DNA of 14,954 nt from Baffinella frigidus. Taxonomy: Eukaryota > Cryptophyceae > Cryptomonadales > Baffinellaceae. The position numbers and the translations under genes were made by a program. Under the pieces are notes generated by a model that worked only from the letters and a program-made list of their open reading frames with translations, had not been told where the DNA came from and did not search any database. Of the stretch, positions 6,098 to 12,168 are shown piece by piece; the first letter of the stretch is position 1, and the number at the start of each line of letters is the position of its first letter. Where the stretch lies: the NCBI GenBank assembly GCA_026770585.1, contig MU646928.1:138494-153447 (forward strand). Reading direction: 5' to 3'.

Positions 6098-6162
6098 ATA
6101 ACGTTTCTCTGTAGATTTATAGCTTTTGTAAAGCTTCGGGGTCCAAGTACAGAGAAACGTTA
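6098..6162. repeat. 15 bp stem-loop enclosing the TTTGTAAAGCTTCGGGGTCCAA motif
   Basis: TAACGTTTCTCTGTA and TACAGAGAAACGTTA form a perfect 15 bp inverted pair. The loop holds ATTTATAGCTTTTGTAAAGCTTCGGGGTCCAAG, which recurs without the stem at about 7769-7801 and, diverged, at 7812-7843. Confidence 0.75.
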
Positions 6163-6236
6163 CCACGAAACACTTGGAACACGGAACGTCGCGTTTCCAA
6201 TCCCCACTTCTGCCCTGGCGCTGATGGGTCAGGTGA

Positions 6237-6393
6237 TTTCAACTCGGAAGATAACTGAATCAGGTCCTTTTCAATAGGAGGTTGAATAGGAGAAATCAGT
6301 TAGGGCGTTGAATAGGGGGAATCAGTTAGGCCTCCTAATTGAATGAAAACGCTGGTTAGGGAACTGATTCAGTTATGTTTCGAGATGAAATTG
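6237..6393. mobile_element. F5 foldback element (about 157 bp), full copy
   Basis: Arms ATTTCAACTCGGAAGATAACTGAATCAG and CTGATTCAGTTATGTTTCGAGATGAAAT are inverted repeats of about 28 bp with a few mismatches. The interior has repeated TTGAATAGGRGRAATCAGTTAGG. The right half recurs at 12668-12738. Confidence 0.7.
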
Positions 6394-6755
6394 GCGGGAG
6401 AGCTTACGCGGTTCGTAAGCGTGGGAGGTGTAGGTCCAGGGGGCTCGGTTCGAGGTTACGCTACAGCCTCAAATCTAGGACAGTTGAGGTCAAGGATGGG
6501 GCAAATCTAGGAGGGTTGAGTATAGGGGGGGTTGAGGGGCGTACGCGGTTCGTAAGCGTGGGAGTTGTACGCCCAGGGGTCGATCAGCCCCCCGCTCTCG
6601 TCTTGTTGGATGTATGTCCCCGCAGGTTGCCTGTTGTGGGGGGAGGGTTTAGGGTGTGTGGTTTGGGGTTTGGGGTTCAGGGTTAAGGGTTTGGGTTTTA
6701 GGGTTTAGGGTCCAGCCCCGGTACAAACCCTTGGAGGGCACCCGAAAAACCTCCA
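6394..6755. other. G-rich spacer with a 23 bp direct repeat and telomere-like sequence
   Basis: TACGCGGTTCGTAAGCGTGGGAG occurs at about 6406 and 6541. GGTTTGGGGTTTGGGGTTCAGGGTTAAGGG lies at 6660-6690. A short hairpin, CCTTGGAGG...CCTCCAAGG, lies at 6730-6759. No gene is recognised. Confidence 0.5.
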
Positions 6756-6779
6756 AGGGAGAGGCTCGGAACCTGAACT

Positions 6780-6919
6780 TTATCCGGGAACATGTTTAAT
6801 TTAAATGAAAATGAGCAACGAAATTTACTACACAGAGGGCTCTTACTAGTAATATTAAAAACGATGTGTAGTAAATTTCTTTGCTCATTTTCATTTAAAT
6901 TAAACATGTTCCCGGATAA
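6780..6919. mobile_element. F3 palindromic MITE, 140 bp, AACT target duplication
   Basis: TTATCCGGGAACATGTTTAATTT through the exact inverted end. The two arms of about 54 bp differ at one base. The loop carries TTACTAGTAATATTAAA. It interrupts GAACCTGAACT|GGAG of the exon E unit: AACT is present at 6776-6779 and 6920-6923, and the empty site is seen in the units at 7083, 7271 and 7447. A second 140 bp copy is at 12770-12909. Confidence 0.92.
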
Positions 6920-7628
6920 AACTGGAGATCCGGGTTGATGTTGGGATCCGAGAGGGTTTCGCCCAGACCCTCGCTAGGAGACTTTATGGTTTCCGCATTT
7001 GCACCAGCGGGGTACCGATTGCCGACCCCCCCCCCCCGGTGCAAATCGGGGGCCGGCCACGATCGAATAACCCGCTAAGGGAGAGGCTCGGAACCTGAAC
7101 TGGAGGTCCGGGTTGATGTCGGGATCCGAGAGCTTTCCGACGGGGATGAGGAGCGTGCCGTAGGGCCAACCCCCGAGATTTGTACCAGGCGTCGCCGGAA
7201 ACCGGTACCCTCTAGTACAAACCGGACGACCCAATAACCCGCTAGTGGGGTGCAAAAAAACGCTAAGGAAGAGGCTCGGAACCTGAACTGGAGGTCCGGG
7301 TTGATGTCGGGATCCGAGAGGGCTTCGGCGGGGATCAGGAGCGTGCGCACGCACCACGCCAACCCCCGAGATTTGTACCACGCGTCGCCGGAAAACGGTA
7401 CCCCCGAAACAGAAATCAAAGGGTCCAATAACCCGCTAAGGAAGAGGCTCAGAACCTGAACTGGAGGTCCGGGTTGATGTCGGGATCCGAGAGGGCTTCG
7501 GCGGGGATGAGGAGGGTGCGCACGCACCACGCCAACCCCCGAGATGTGTACCACGCGTCGCCGGAAAACGGTACCCCCGAAACAGAAATCAAAGGGTCCA
7601 ATAACCCGCTAAGGAAGAGGCTCGGAAC

Positions 7629-7715
7629 CTGAACTGGAGTTCTGGGTTGATGTCGGGATCTGAGAGGGCTTCGGCGGGGATGAGGAGGGTGCGCACGCGC
7701 CGTGCGTTGCCGTTC
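7629..7715 (-). CDS. Exon E, best copy; unrecognised internal exon
   Basis: On the minus strand, AAACCCCACACCCCGAACCAG is followed by an 87-base exon reading, after one leftover base, NGNARRVRTLLIPAEALSDP, then DINPELQF. It ends CAG|GTTCCG. The length is a multiple of three, so duplication keeps frame (starts and ends in the same phase). Other copies of its first part occur at 7843-7893 (NDNARRVHTLLIPVD), 7939-7957 and 8081-8121 (stop after NSNARRARS). Copies of its last part fill 6920-7540. The donor is weak. I do not recognise the family, and the exon cannot be assigned to a specific gene; it lies downstream of the stop of exon D in the minus-strand order. Confidence 0.45.
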
Positions 7716-7737
7716 CTGGTTCGGGGTGTGGGGTTTA

Positions 7738-8130
7738 AAGGAAGCACACACCCAAATAGCTTTGGTAAAATGTATAGCTTTTGTAAAGCTTCGGGGTCCA
7801 AAGCCGAAATTTAGAGCTTTTGTAAAGCCTCGGAGTCCAAAGTCGACGGGGATGAGGAGAGTGTGTACGCGGCGCGCGTTGTCGTTCCTGGATTGAGGTT
7901 CATTGTTTAGGGGTTCAAGGAAGTGCACACCCAAAGACGTGCGTTGCCGTTCCTGATTTCGTGTTTGGGGTTTAATTATAGGAAGTACACACCACACTCC
8001 CAAATACCTGTTTTTGTAAAGCTTCAGAATACAAAACTGCAGTTTTGTATTCTGAAGCTTTACAAAAACACAGTTTTGGGACGGGGACTAGGAGCGAGCG
8101 CGGCGCGCGTTGCTGTTCCTGGGTTAGGGT
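7738..8130 (-). pseudogene. Truncated exon E copies with shared intron ends
   Basis: Three more minus-strand starts of exon E, each after an acceptor: ACCTCAATCCAG|GAACGACAACGCGCG (7893), AAATCAG|GAACGGCAACGCACG (7957) and CCCTAAACCCTAACCCAG|GAACAGCAACGCGCG (8121). All break off after 6-15 codons. Between them lies CACACCCAAA...TTTTGTAAAGCTTC material. GGAAGTGCACACC or GGAAGCACACACC precedes each acceptor (as intron sequence), so each unit is intron end plus exon start. Confidence 0.55.
8009..8070. repeat. Perfect 62 bp palindrome
   Basis: Thirty-one bases, TGTTTTTGTAAAGCTTCAGAATACAAAACTG, are followed with no spacer by their exact reverse complement. The arm contains the dispersed TTTGTAAAGCTTC motif and GAATACAAA, also seen at about 9467-9489. 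Such a spacer-free palindrome is unstable in cloning hosts and could also be an assembly fold-back. Confidence 0.92.
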
Positions 8131-8330
8131 TTAGGGTTTGATTTAAAGGAAGTGCACACCCCTAGTTTGGGGCTTGGGGTTTCGGGTTTCGGGTTTCGGG
8201 TTTCGAGTTTCGGGTTTACAGTTAAGGGCTCAGATTTTAGGGCTCAGGGTTCCAGGTTTCGGATTTCGAGTGCACGGTTCCGGGTTCAGCTTTTCGGGGT
8301 TTCGGGCTTAGGGGTTGGAATTTCGGGGTT
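8131..8330. repeat. Telomere-like / TTTCGGG repeat block
   Basis: GGTTTCGGGTTTCGGGTTTCGGGTTTCGAG at about 8178-8210, then degenerate GGGTTCAGG, GGATTTCG and GGGGTTTCGGGC units. It sits 3' of the exon D tails and between the exon D and exon E groups. No gene seen. Confidence 0.7.
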
Positions 8331-8331
8331 A

Positions 8332-8385
8332 TTACCCCGCAGGGACCATTCGGCGCTGGGCGCGAGCACGCGCCCCGAGCGCGAG
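8332..8385 (-). pseudogene. Second copy of the exon D tail
   Basis: The minus strand reads LALGARARAQRRMVPAG then TAA TAA, matching the end of exon D (8490-8612) with a few changes. Downstream and upstream sequence (TTATTACCCCGCAGGGACCAT) is shared, so the last part of the exon and its 3' flank are duplicated. Confidence 0.6.
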
Positions 8386-8395
8386 AGTATTCCAT

Positions 8396-8480
8396 AGGAC
8401 CCTACGGTAGGCAATCCGTAGGGACACAGGGTTGTTCCTACGGTAGGCAATCCGTAGGGACATAGGTTGTTCCTAGGGGC
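8396..8480. repeat. Tandem CCTACGGTAGGCAATCCGTAGGGACA units
   Basis: Two units of about 36 bp (from 8401 and 8437), each with CCTACGGTAGGCAATCCGTAGGGACAYAGG and GTTGTTCCTA. A related inverted form, CCCCCTATGTCCCTACGGGTCGCCTACCGTAGGGTCCTAGG, lies at 9324-9363. The CCTACNGTAGG core is also inside F1 and F2. Confidence 0.75.
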
Positions 8481-8489
8481 TGGGGGTTA

Positions 8490-8612
8490 TTACCCCGCAG
8501 GGACCATGCGGCGCTGCGCGCGAGCACGCACCCCGAGCGCAAGAGCCGCCACGCGCTGCGACCCGGAGGCGCGCAGGCCGAACTCGGAGGTGATGCGGTT
8601 CGTGAAGTCCTC
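8490..8612 (-). CDS. Exon D, terminal exon of a minus-strand gene (partial)
   Basis: After GGTTGGGTGCGTTCCCGCAG the 123-base exon reads in phase 0 EDFTNRITSEFGLRASGSQR, VAALALGVRARAQRRMVPAG, then TAA (8490-8492) and a second TAA. The C-terminal part is rich in R and A. It is the only complete copy. Four truncated copies of its first 7-11 codons lie upstream on the same strand (8745-9211), and a copy of the last 17 codons lies at 8332. Phase 0 fits the end of exon C (10200), so it may complete the A-B-C-D protein. The family is not recognised and no expression evidence is available. Confidence 0.5.
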   Translation of the reverse strand, partial: EDFTNRITSEFGLRASGSQRVAALALGVRARAQRRMVPAG

Positions 8613-8636
8613 CTGCGGGAACGCACCCAACCCAGT

Positions 8637-9245
8637 TCAGTGCACAGCCGTTTGTAAAGTTTCAAGCCACAAAAAACTGTAAAGTTTCAAGCCACAAAAC
8701 AGCCATTTGTAAAGTTTCAAGGCATAAAAACCCTGAACCGGGTTAACTCGGAGGTGATGCGGTTCGTGAAGTCCTCCTGCGGGAACGCACCCAACCCGGT
8801 TCAGCCGGGAGTAGGGTTTTGTGGCTTGAAACTTTACAATTCCCCTCCGGAACAACGGTTTGTAAAGTTTCAAGGCATAACCCCCTAAACCGGGTTAACT
8901 CGGGGGTGATGCGGTTCGTGAACTCCTCCTGAAAGCACCCGACACGGTTTAGCCACGCCCAGAGAGATCCCTCAGGGTGGTACAAACCCCCCTCCGAAAC
9001 AACTGTTTGTAAAGTTTCAAGGCATAAAACCATAAACCTGGTTAACTCGGTTCGTGAACTCCTCCTGAAAGCACCCAACCCAGCTTAGCCGCACCCAGAG
9101 AGATCCCTCCGAGCCGTACAAACCACCCTCCAAACCAGCTGTTTGTAAAGTGTCAAGCTACAAAAACGTAAATCGGGTGAACTCGAAGGTGATGCGGTTC
9201 GTGAATTCCTCCTGCGGGAAAGCACCCAATCCAGTTCAGCCGGGA
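8637..9245 (-). repeat. Exon D / intron tandem array with truncated exon copies
   Basis: Units of about 140-165 bp. On the minus strand each runs ...CCCGGTTCAGG...TATGCCTTGAAACTTTACAAAC..., GGGTGC(G/T)TTCCCGCAG or GGGTGCTTTCAG, then EEFTNRIT.EF broken off at GAGTT. Exon pieces are at 8745-8776, 8897-8928, 9044-9064 (shorter) and 9180-9211. The plus-strand motif GTTTGTAAAGTTTCAAG is present in every unit, and at 8825-8873 forms a hairpin with its inverse CTTGAAACTTTACAA. ORFs reading ETLQTAV or KLYK in these units come from this motif. Confidence 0.7.
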
Positions 9246-9535
9246 CGCATGCCACACAGCGGGCCACCAAGGAATCTTCGGGCAGGAAATGCCCGAGTTT
9301 CCGTTGCCTTATCCGTAGGAACCCCCCTATGTCCCTACGGGTCGCCTACCGTAGGGTCCTAGGTCTTATCGCGTAGGGGGTATGCAAAATCCCTTCGAAG
9401 TCCGCTGTGTGGCAAGCCGGTGTACGGAAGTACAAACCCCGAGGGGGTTTGCTTTACAAACCGCCGTGTGTAAAGCTTTAGAATACAAACCCTGAAAAAT
9501 CGCAACCCGGTTTAGGCGCACCAAGCGAGATCTCA
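9246..9535. other. Spacer with CCTACCGTAGGGTCCTAGG hairpin remnant and TGTAAAGCTTTAG motif
   Basis: Holds the inverted CCGTAGG...CCTACGG material (9309-9363), a stretch TACAAACCCCGAGGGGGTTTGCTTTACAAACC (9430-9462) and GTGTAAAGCTTTAGAATACAAACC (9466-9489). CGCAACCCGGTTTAGGCGCACCAAGCGAGATC repeats at about 10088-10117 in diverged form. No gene is recognised. Confidence 0.45.
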
Positions 9536-9670
9536 TAGGGAAACGGTTTTGATTTAAAACTTTCTGGCAACGAAATTTACTACACACCATGAGTTTTACT
9601 AGTAATATTAAAGCATTCGTGTAGTAATTTTCATTGAATCCAATGGTTTTGAATTGAAACCGTTTCCGCA
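9536..9670. mobile_element. F4 foldback MITE, 135 bp, TCA target duplication
   Basis: Terminal TAGGGAAACGGTTT and AAACCGTTTCCGCA are inverted repeats, flanked by TCA at 9533-9535 and 9671-9673. The interior (9568-9632) is CAACGAAATTTACTACACA...TTACTAGTAATATTAAA...GTGTAGTAATTTTC, the same core as in F3. A related uninterrupted context is around 10113-10140 (GCGATCCTTCTCCTCGTACAAATCCCCATCCC). Confidence 0.85.
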
Positions 9671-9758
9671 TCAGATCCTCCTCCTCGTACAAATCCCCAT
9701 CCCAAACAGCCGTTTGTAAAGTCTCAACCCACAAAACACGTAAACCGGGTTAGGGTAC

Positions 9759-9830
9759 CTCGGACTCGGTTTCCGGCCCAGCAGAGATATCGCGGTCGGC
9801 GGGAAGGCGGTTGGAGTCGATGTATTTGCG
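9759..9830 (-). pseudogene. Exon C copy lacking its 5' part
   Basis: The minus strand reads RKYIDSNRLPADRDISAGPE, TESE, then GTACCC. The first 13 codons of exon C are replaced by unrelated sequence (CCGTAAAATC). The frame is open but there is no acceptor. Confidence 0.6.
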
Positions 9831-9990
9831 GATTTTACGGAACAAACGCAACACGGTTTACGCGGGAAGCACCCAGCCCGGGTTCCGCAAACCTCAACCC
9901 CACTCCCAAACAGCTATCACACGTACAAAGCCCTCTCACAGCCAGCTGTTTGTAAAGTTTCAAAACGCTTGATCGGAATAGTTAGGGTAC

Positions 9991-10053
9991 CTCGGACTCG
10001 TCCTCGGGCCCTGCAGAGATATCGCGATCGGCGGGGGGAGGCGGTTGGAGTCA
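9991..10053 (-). pseudogene. Exon C copy, truncated and frameshifted
   Basis: Minus strand DSNRLPP...DRDISAGPEDESE. Extra C bases in CTCCCCCCGCCG shift the frame relative to the intact copy at 10200-10310. The start is missing. The flank to the exon D side (GTACCCTAAC) is shared with other copies. Confidence 0.6.
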
Positions 10054-10199
10054 ACTCACCCACAACCCGCTTTTTACGGAACGCCCCTAACCCGGTTTGG
10101 GCCGCACCCAGCGCGATCCTTCTCCTCGTACAAATCCCCATCCCAAACAGCCGTTTGTAAAGTTTCAACCCACAAAATCAGTGATCCGGGTAAGGGTAC

Positions 10200-10310
10200 C
10201 TCGGACTCGTCCTCGGGCCCAGCAGAGATATCGCGGTCGGCGGGGAGGCGGTTGGAGTCGATGTATTTGCAGCCGTCGTATGCGTCGAACCCGTAGCACC
10301 GCCGCGTCAC
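10200..10310 (-). CDS. Exon C, complete copy (internal exon, partial gene)
   Basis: The acceptor GACGATATTCAG on the minus strand is followed by 111 bases (37 codons, phase 0 at both ends): VTRRCYGFDAYDGCKYIDSN, RLPADRDISAGPEDESE, then the donor-like GAG|GTACCC. Two Cys residues and an acidic tail (PEDESE) are visible. Phases match exon B upstream (11398-11475) and exon D downstream (8490-8612). Six copies lie in 9759-11063 and this is the only one with both edges. The donor is not the usual GTRAGT, which weakens the model. Family not recognised. Confidence 0.5.
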
Positions 10311-10373
10311 CTGAATATCGTCCTATTTAATTCGCGGACGCCCATAGCGAATTACTTCTTAAACCTTAGGGGA

Positions 10374-10413
10374 GCCTAATTAAACCTTAGGGGCGCCGAA
10401 GGTTTAATTAGGC
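10374..10413. repeat. 15 bp stem-loop in an exon C intron
   Basis: GCCTAATTAAACCTT (10374-10388) and AAGGTTTAATTAGGC (10399-10413) are a perfect inverted pair with a 10 nt loop. ACCTTAGGGGAGCCTAATTAAACC also recurs at 10653-10692 in the duplicated unit, where the inverted arm is lost. Confidence 0.85.
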
Positions 10414-10537
10414 CGCCGTATTGTTTCGGGATTAGGGGTTCAGGGTTTCGTTTCGAGTAAAGCAGTTGAGTGTAAAGCACGGAGAGTATACACCGCCGGG
10501 CCACCGGAGAGGTTTGCAACGCGGGTTAGGGGTTAGG

Positions 10538-10597
10538 GTTGGAGTCGATGTATTTGCAGGCGTCGTAGGCGTCGAATCCGTAGCACCGCCGCGTCAC
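10538..10597 (-). pseudogene. Exon C copy, first half only
   Basis: An acceptor GACGATCGTCAG, then VTRRCYGFDAYDACKYIDSN, then an abrupt join to CCCTAACCCCTAACCC telomere-like sequence. The upstream intron segment (GAATTAAATAGGACGAT) is shared with the complete copy at 10200-10310, so intron end plus half exon were duplicated together. Confidence 0.65.
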
Positions 10598-10744
10598 CTG
10601 ACGATCGTCCTATTTAATTCGCGGTCTCCCGTACCGGATTAGTTATTAAACCTTAGAGGGCCTAATTAAACCTCAGGGGAGCCTAATTAAACGGGTTGGA
10701 GTCTCTCTCGTTACAAACCACCGGAGAGGTTTGTGACTCGGGTT

Positions 10745-10790
10745 AGGGGTTAGGGCTGAAGTCGATGTTCTTGCAGCGGTAGTATCCACT
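10745..10790 (-). pseudogene. Diverged exon C fragment
   Basis: The minus strand reads SGYYRCKNIDF, comparable to CYGFDAYDACKYIDS with a deletion. It follows AACTTAAGAAGTAACAG and ends in CCCTAACCCCTAACCC like the copy at 10538. Confidence 0.4.
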
Positions 10791-11013
10791 GTTACTTCTT
10801 AAGTTAACAGAGGTTCCACTTTTGCTCTGAGACGTTCCACTCTCGACTTTTGTCTCGGAGGGCCGCGCTCTTCCAATCCGTAGCACCCCTGGGTTAGAGA
10901 TTAGGGGTTCAGGGTGTGGGGTGTGGGGTTTAGGGATTAGGCTTCGAAGCCGAGTCACCTGAAAGGGATTAGGGGTTTAGGTTTAAGTACAATAACTGAA
11001 CCATCCTACTTAA
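10791..11013. other. Intron-like spacer with degenerate telomere-type repeats
   Basis: CACTTTTGCTCTGAGACGTTCCACTCTCGACTTTTGTCTC holds short internal repeats. GGGTTAGAGATTAGGGGTTCAGGGTGTGGGGTGTGGGGTTTAGGG (10889-10935) and AGGGATTAGGGGTTTAGG (10964-10981) are telomere-like. No coding signal. Confidence 0.5.
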
Positions 11014-11063
11014 TTGGAGGTCACTGGTAGCGAGGCATTGAAGCCGTAGTACCGCCGGGTGAC
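11014..11063 (-). pseudogene. Exon C copy, first codons only
   Basis: An acceptor ACGATTAGTTAAACCAG, then VTRRYYGFNASLPVT. The first eight codons match exon C, then the sequence diverges. It lies just outside the foldback element at 11076. Confidence 0.5.
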
Positions 11064-11075
11064 CTGGTTTAACTA

Positions 11076-11346
11076 ATCGTCAACTTTGGGAAACGCCCGG
11101 TACGAAAACGTCCCCCCCGGTACTAAACCGTCAACTTTTGGCACCTTTGAAGGATTAGTTAGGAGCGTTCGCGAACCTGGCCAAACGATTCGAAGATCGC
11201 GTGGTCGCAGAGGAGGCCGGGCAGCCTGAAGCCACAATGTCCGAATAGCAGAACCCACTTAACACAAACCGAACGTGCCGCGAAAAGTTGCCGGGTTCGT
11301 ACCGGGCGGGACGGTTTAGTACCGGGTGTTTCCAAAAGTTGACGAT
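11076..11346. mobile_element. Foldback element FB2 carrying an exon B copy
   Basis: Left arm 11076-11146 (ATCGTCAACTTTGGGAAACGCCCGGTACGAAAACGTCCC...GGTACTAAACCGTC) is inverted at 11276-11346. The interior has a frameshifted exon B copy (11177-11250) and about 25 bp of unique sequence. The arms share GTCAAC and GGTACNAA motifs with FB1 (147-657), and in both elements the cargo is a piece of an exon found elsewhere in the window. Confidence 0.7.
11177..11250 (-). pseudogene. Exon B copy inside FB2, frameshifted
   Basis: Minus strand YSDIVASGCPA then a 2-base insertion (GCCTCCTCTGCGACCACG against GCGCCCTGCGCGCACG) moves the rest, CDHAIFESFGQ, into another frame. The first codons and the acceptor are missing (TTCTGCTATTCGG). 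Confidence 0.65.
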
Positions 11347-11397
11347 TCGTCAGGGGCGTTCGCAAACCGAGTTACGATCATAGGAGCGTTCGCAGAC

Positions 11398-11475
11398 CTG
11401 GCCGAACGATTCGAAGATCGCGTGCGCGCAGGGCGCTGGGCAGCCGGAAGCGACAATGTCGGAATAGCAGTCGCA
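11398..11475 (-). CDS. Exon B, complete copy, Cys-rich internal exon (partial gene)
   Basis: GTTCCGGTGCCCGGGCAG is followed on the minus strand by 78 bases (26 codons, phase 0 both ends): CDCYSDIVASGCPAPCAHAI, FESFGQ, then CAG|GTCTGC. Four Cys in the first 16 residues suggest a secreted or disulfide-bonded segment. It can join exon A (12521) upstream and exon C (10200) downstream in frame. Fragments or edges of the same exon occur at 11177 (frameshifted), 11606 (edge only), 11742-11763 and about 11990-12015. The donor is weak. Family not recognised. Confidence 0.5.
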
Positions 11476-11507
11476 CTGCCCGGGCACCGGAACCTGATGG
11501 TTTTGTA

Positions 11508-11605
11508 GGGAAACGGTTTTTAAAACTGTTGGCAATAAAATTTACTACACATAATGAGTTCTACTAGTAATATTAAAGCAATGGTGTAGTAATTTTGATT
11601 GAACC
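11508..11605. mobile_element. F4 element copy, right arm lost, flanked by 36 bp direct repeats
   Basis: Starts TAGGGAAACGGTTTTTAAAACTGTTGGCAATAAAATTTACTACACA (from 11506) and contains TACTAGTAATATTAAAGCA, but ends at GTAGTAATTTTGATTGAACC without CCGTTTCC. The exon B intron sequence CGCACTGCCCGGGCACCGGAACCTGATGGTTTTGTA flanks it at 11472-11507 and again at 11606-11641 (one mismatch). Confidence 0.8.
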
Positions 11606-11630
11606 CGCACTGCCCGGGGACCGGAACCTG

Positions 11631-11740
11631 ATGGTTTTGTAAAGTGACGTTGCGTGTTTAGTTTGTAGTCTCATTTCCCCCACACGGACCCTGATGGTTG
11701 TGTAAAGCGACGTTGAGTGTTTAGTGTGTAGTCTGTGCCA
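11631..11740. repeat. Tandem TGATGGTTTTGTAAAGTGACGTTG units
   Basis: CTGATGGTTNTGTAAAGYGACGTTGMGTGTTTAGTKTGTAGTCT occurs at about 11629-11672 and 11689-11732. It is intron-side sequence of exon B, duplicated. TTTGTAAAG appears again here. Confidence 0.75.
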
Positions 11741-11741
11741 C

Positions 11742-11763
11742 GATGTCCGAATAGCAGTCGCAC
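11742..11763 (-). pseudogene. Exon B start, acceptor split by R1
   Basis: The minus strand gives CDCYSDIVA at the exon start, but the R1 element (11764-11887) lies immediately before it, separating it from the GGTTCCGGTCCCCGGGCAG acceptor now at about 11890-11908. Confidence 0.6.
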
Positions 11764-11887
11764 TTTAGGTCCTTTAGGTTTTAAATGCTCCCAACATAGC
11801 CCAACGACACGCCCTTCCGTAGAAAGGACTGCAGAGAAAGCATTTTTGCTTTCGGATCGCATTTAGCTCTCCAGTGCAGAGGCTCGT
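11764..11887 (+). mobile_element. R1 element inserted at an exon B acceptor
   Basis: The third R1 copy, bounded by AC at 11762-11763 and 11888-11889. Comparison with the uninterrupted GAATAGCAGTCGCACTGCCCGGG at 11463-11483 gives a clean empty site and defines R1 as an inserted unit of about 124 bp. Confidence 0.8.
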
Positions 11888-11929
11888 ACTGCCCGGGGAC
11901 CGGAACCTGTGCAGGGTTTGATGTGTTGA

Positions 11930-12165
11930 GTGTAAAGCTCAGAGCGCTGCGTAGCATCTGAATTAAGTCCTAACCCCAAACCCCTGAATAGTAAACCCGG
12001 AGCAGTCGCACTGCCCTGGGACTGGAACCTGTGTGGGGTTTGGAGTTTGGGGATTGAGGTTTGGAGTTTTGGTTTTGGGGTTTGGGGGGTTGGGGGGTTG
12101 GGTCTGGAGTTTAGGGCTCAGGGTGTCGGGCTTACGGTTTAGGGTTTAGGGTTTCAGGGTTTAGG
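11930..12165. repeat. Intron-like G/T-rich telomere-type repeats with exon B edge remnant
   Basis: GAGCAGTCGCACTGCCCTGGGACTGGAACCTG (about 12000-12031) is a truncated exon B edge. GGGGTTTGGAGTTTGGGGATTG...GGTTTAGGGTTTAGGGTTTCAGGGTTTAGG fills 12035-12165. No gene seen. Confidence 0.6.
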
Positions 12166-12168
12166 AAC

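Larger units (their letters stand above)
6756..7717 (-). repeat. Exon E tandem array, five units of about 175 bp
   Basis: GAGGCTCGGAACCTGAACTGGAG recurs at about 6760 (interrupted by an F3 element), 7083, 7271, 7447 and 7618. Units hold, on the minus strand, the exon piece LLIPAEALSDPDINPDLQFR, with GGTACAAATCTCGGGGGTTGGC or a splice acceptor upstream. Long minus-strand ORFs through this array (up to 184 codons) come from the tandem units staying open in several frames and are not separate genes. Units differ by point changes and small indels, and only the unit at 7629-7715 keeps a full acceptor. Confidence 0.75.

Noticed and set aside
5916-6101. 61-codon plus ORF and similar short ORFs at 6375-6686 and 3832-4167
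   Set aside because: No protein-like composition, no splice or start context. They overlap repeats (R1, F1 remnants, F5) and look like chance frames.
6400-6470. Possible tRNA (GGTTCGTAAGC, GGTTCGAGGTT)
   Set aside because: No cloverleaf, acceptor stem or A/B box pair could be built around these T-loop-like strings.
7449-8003. 184-codon minus-strand ORF
   Set aside because: It spans several exon E units and their intron edges; the product repeats the same phrases in shifted frames. It is a tandem-array artefact.
8580-9245. CRISPR-like repeat array
   Set aside because: Units are 140-165 bp, degenerate, contain exon fragments and vary in length. There is no short constant repeat with unique spacers, and the context is eukaryotic.
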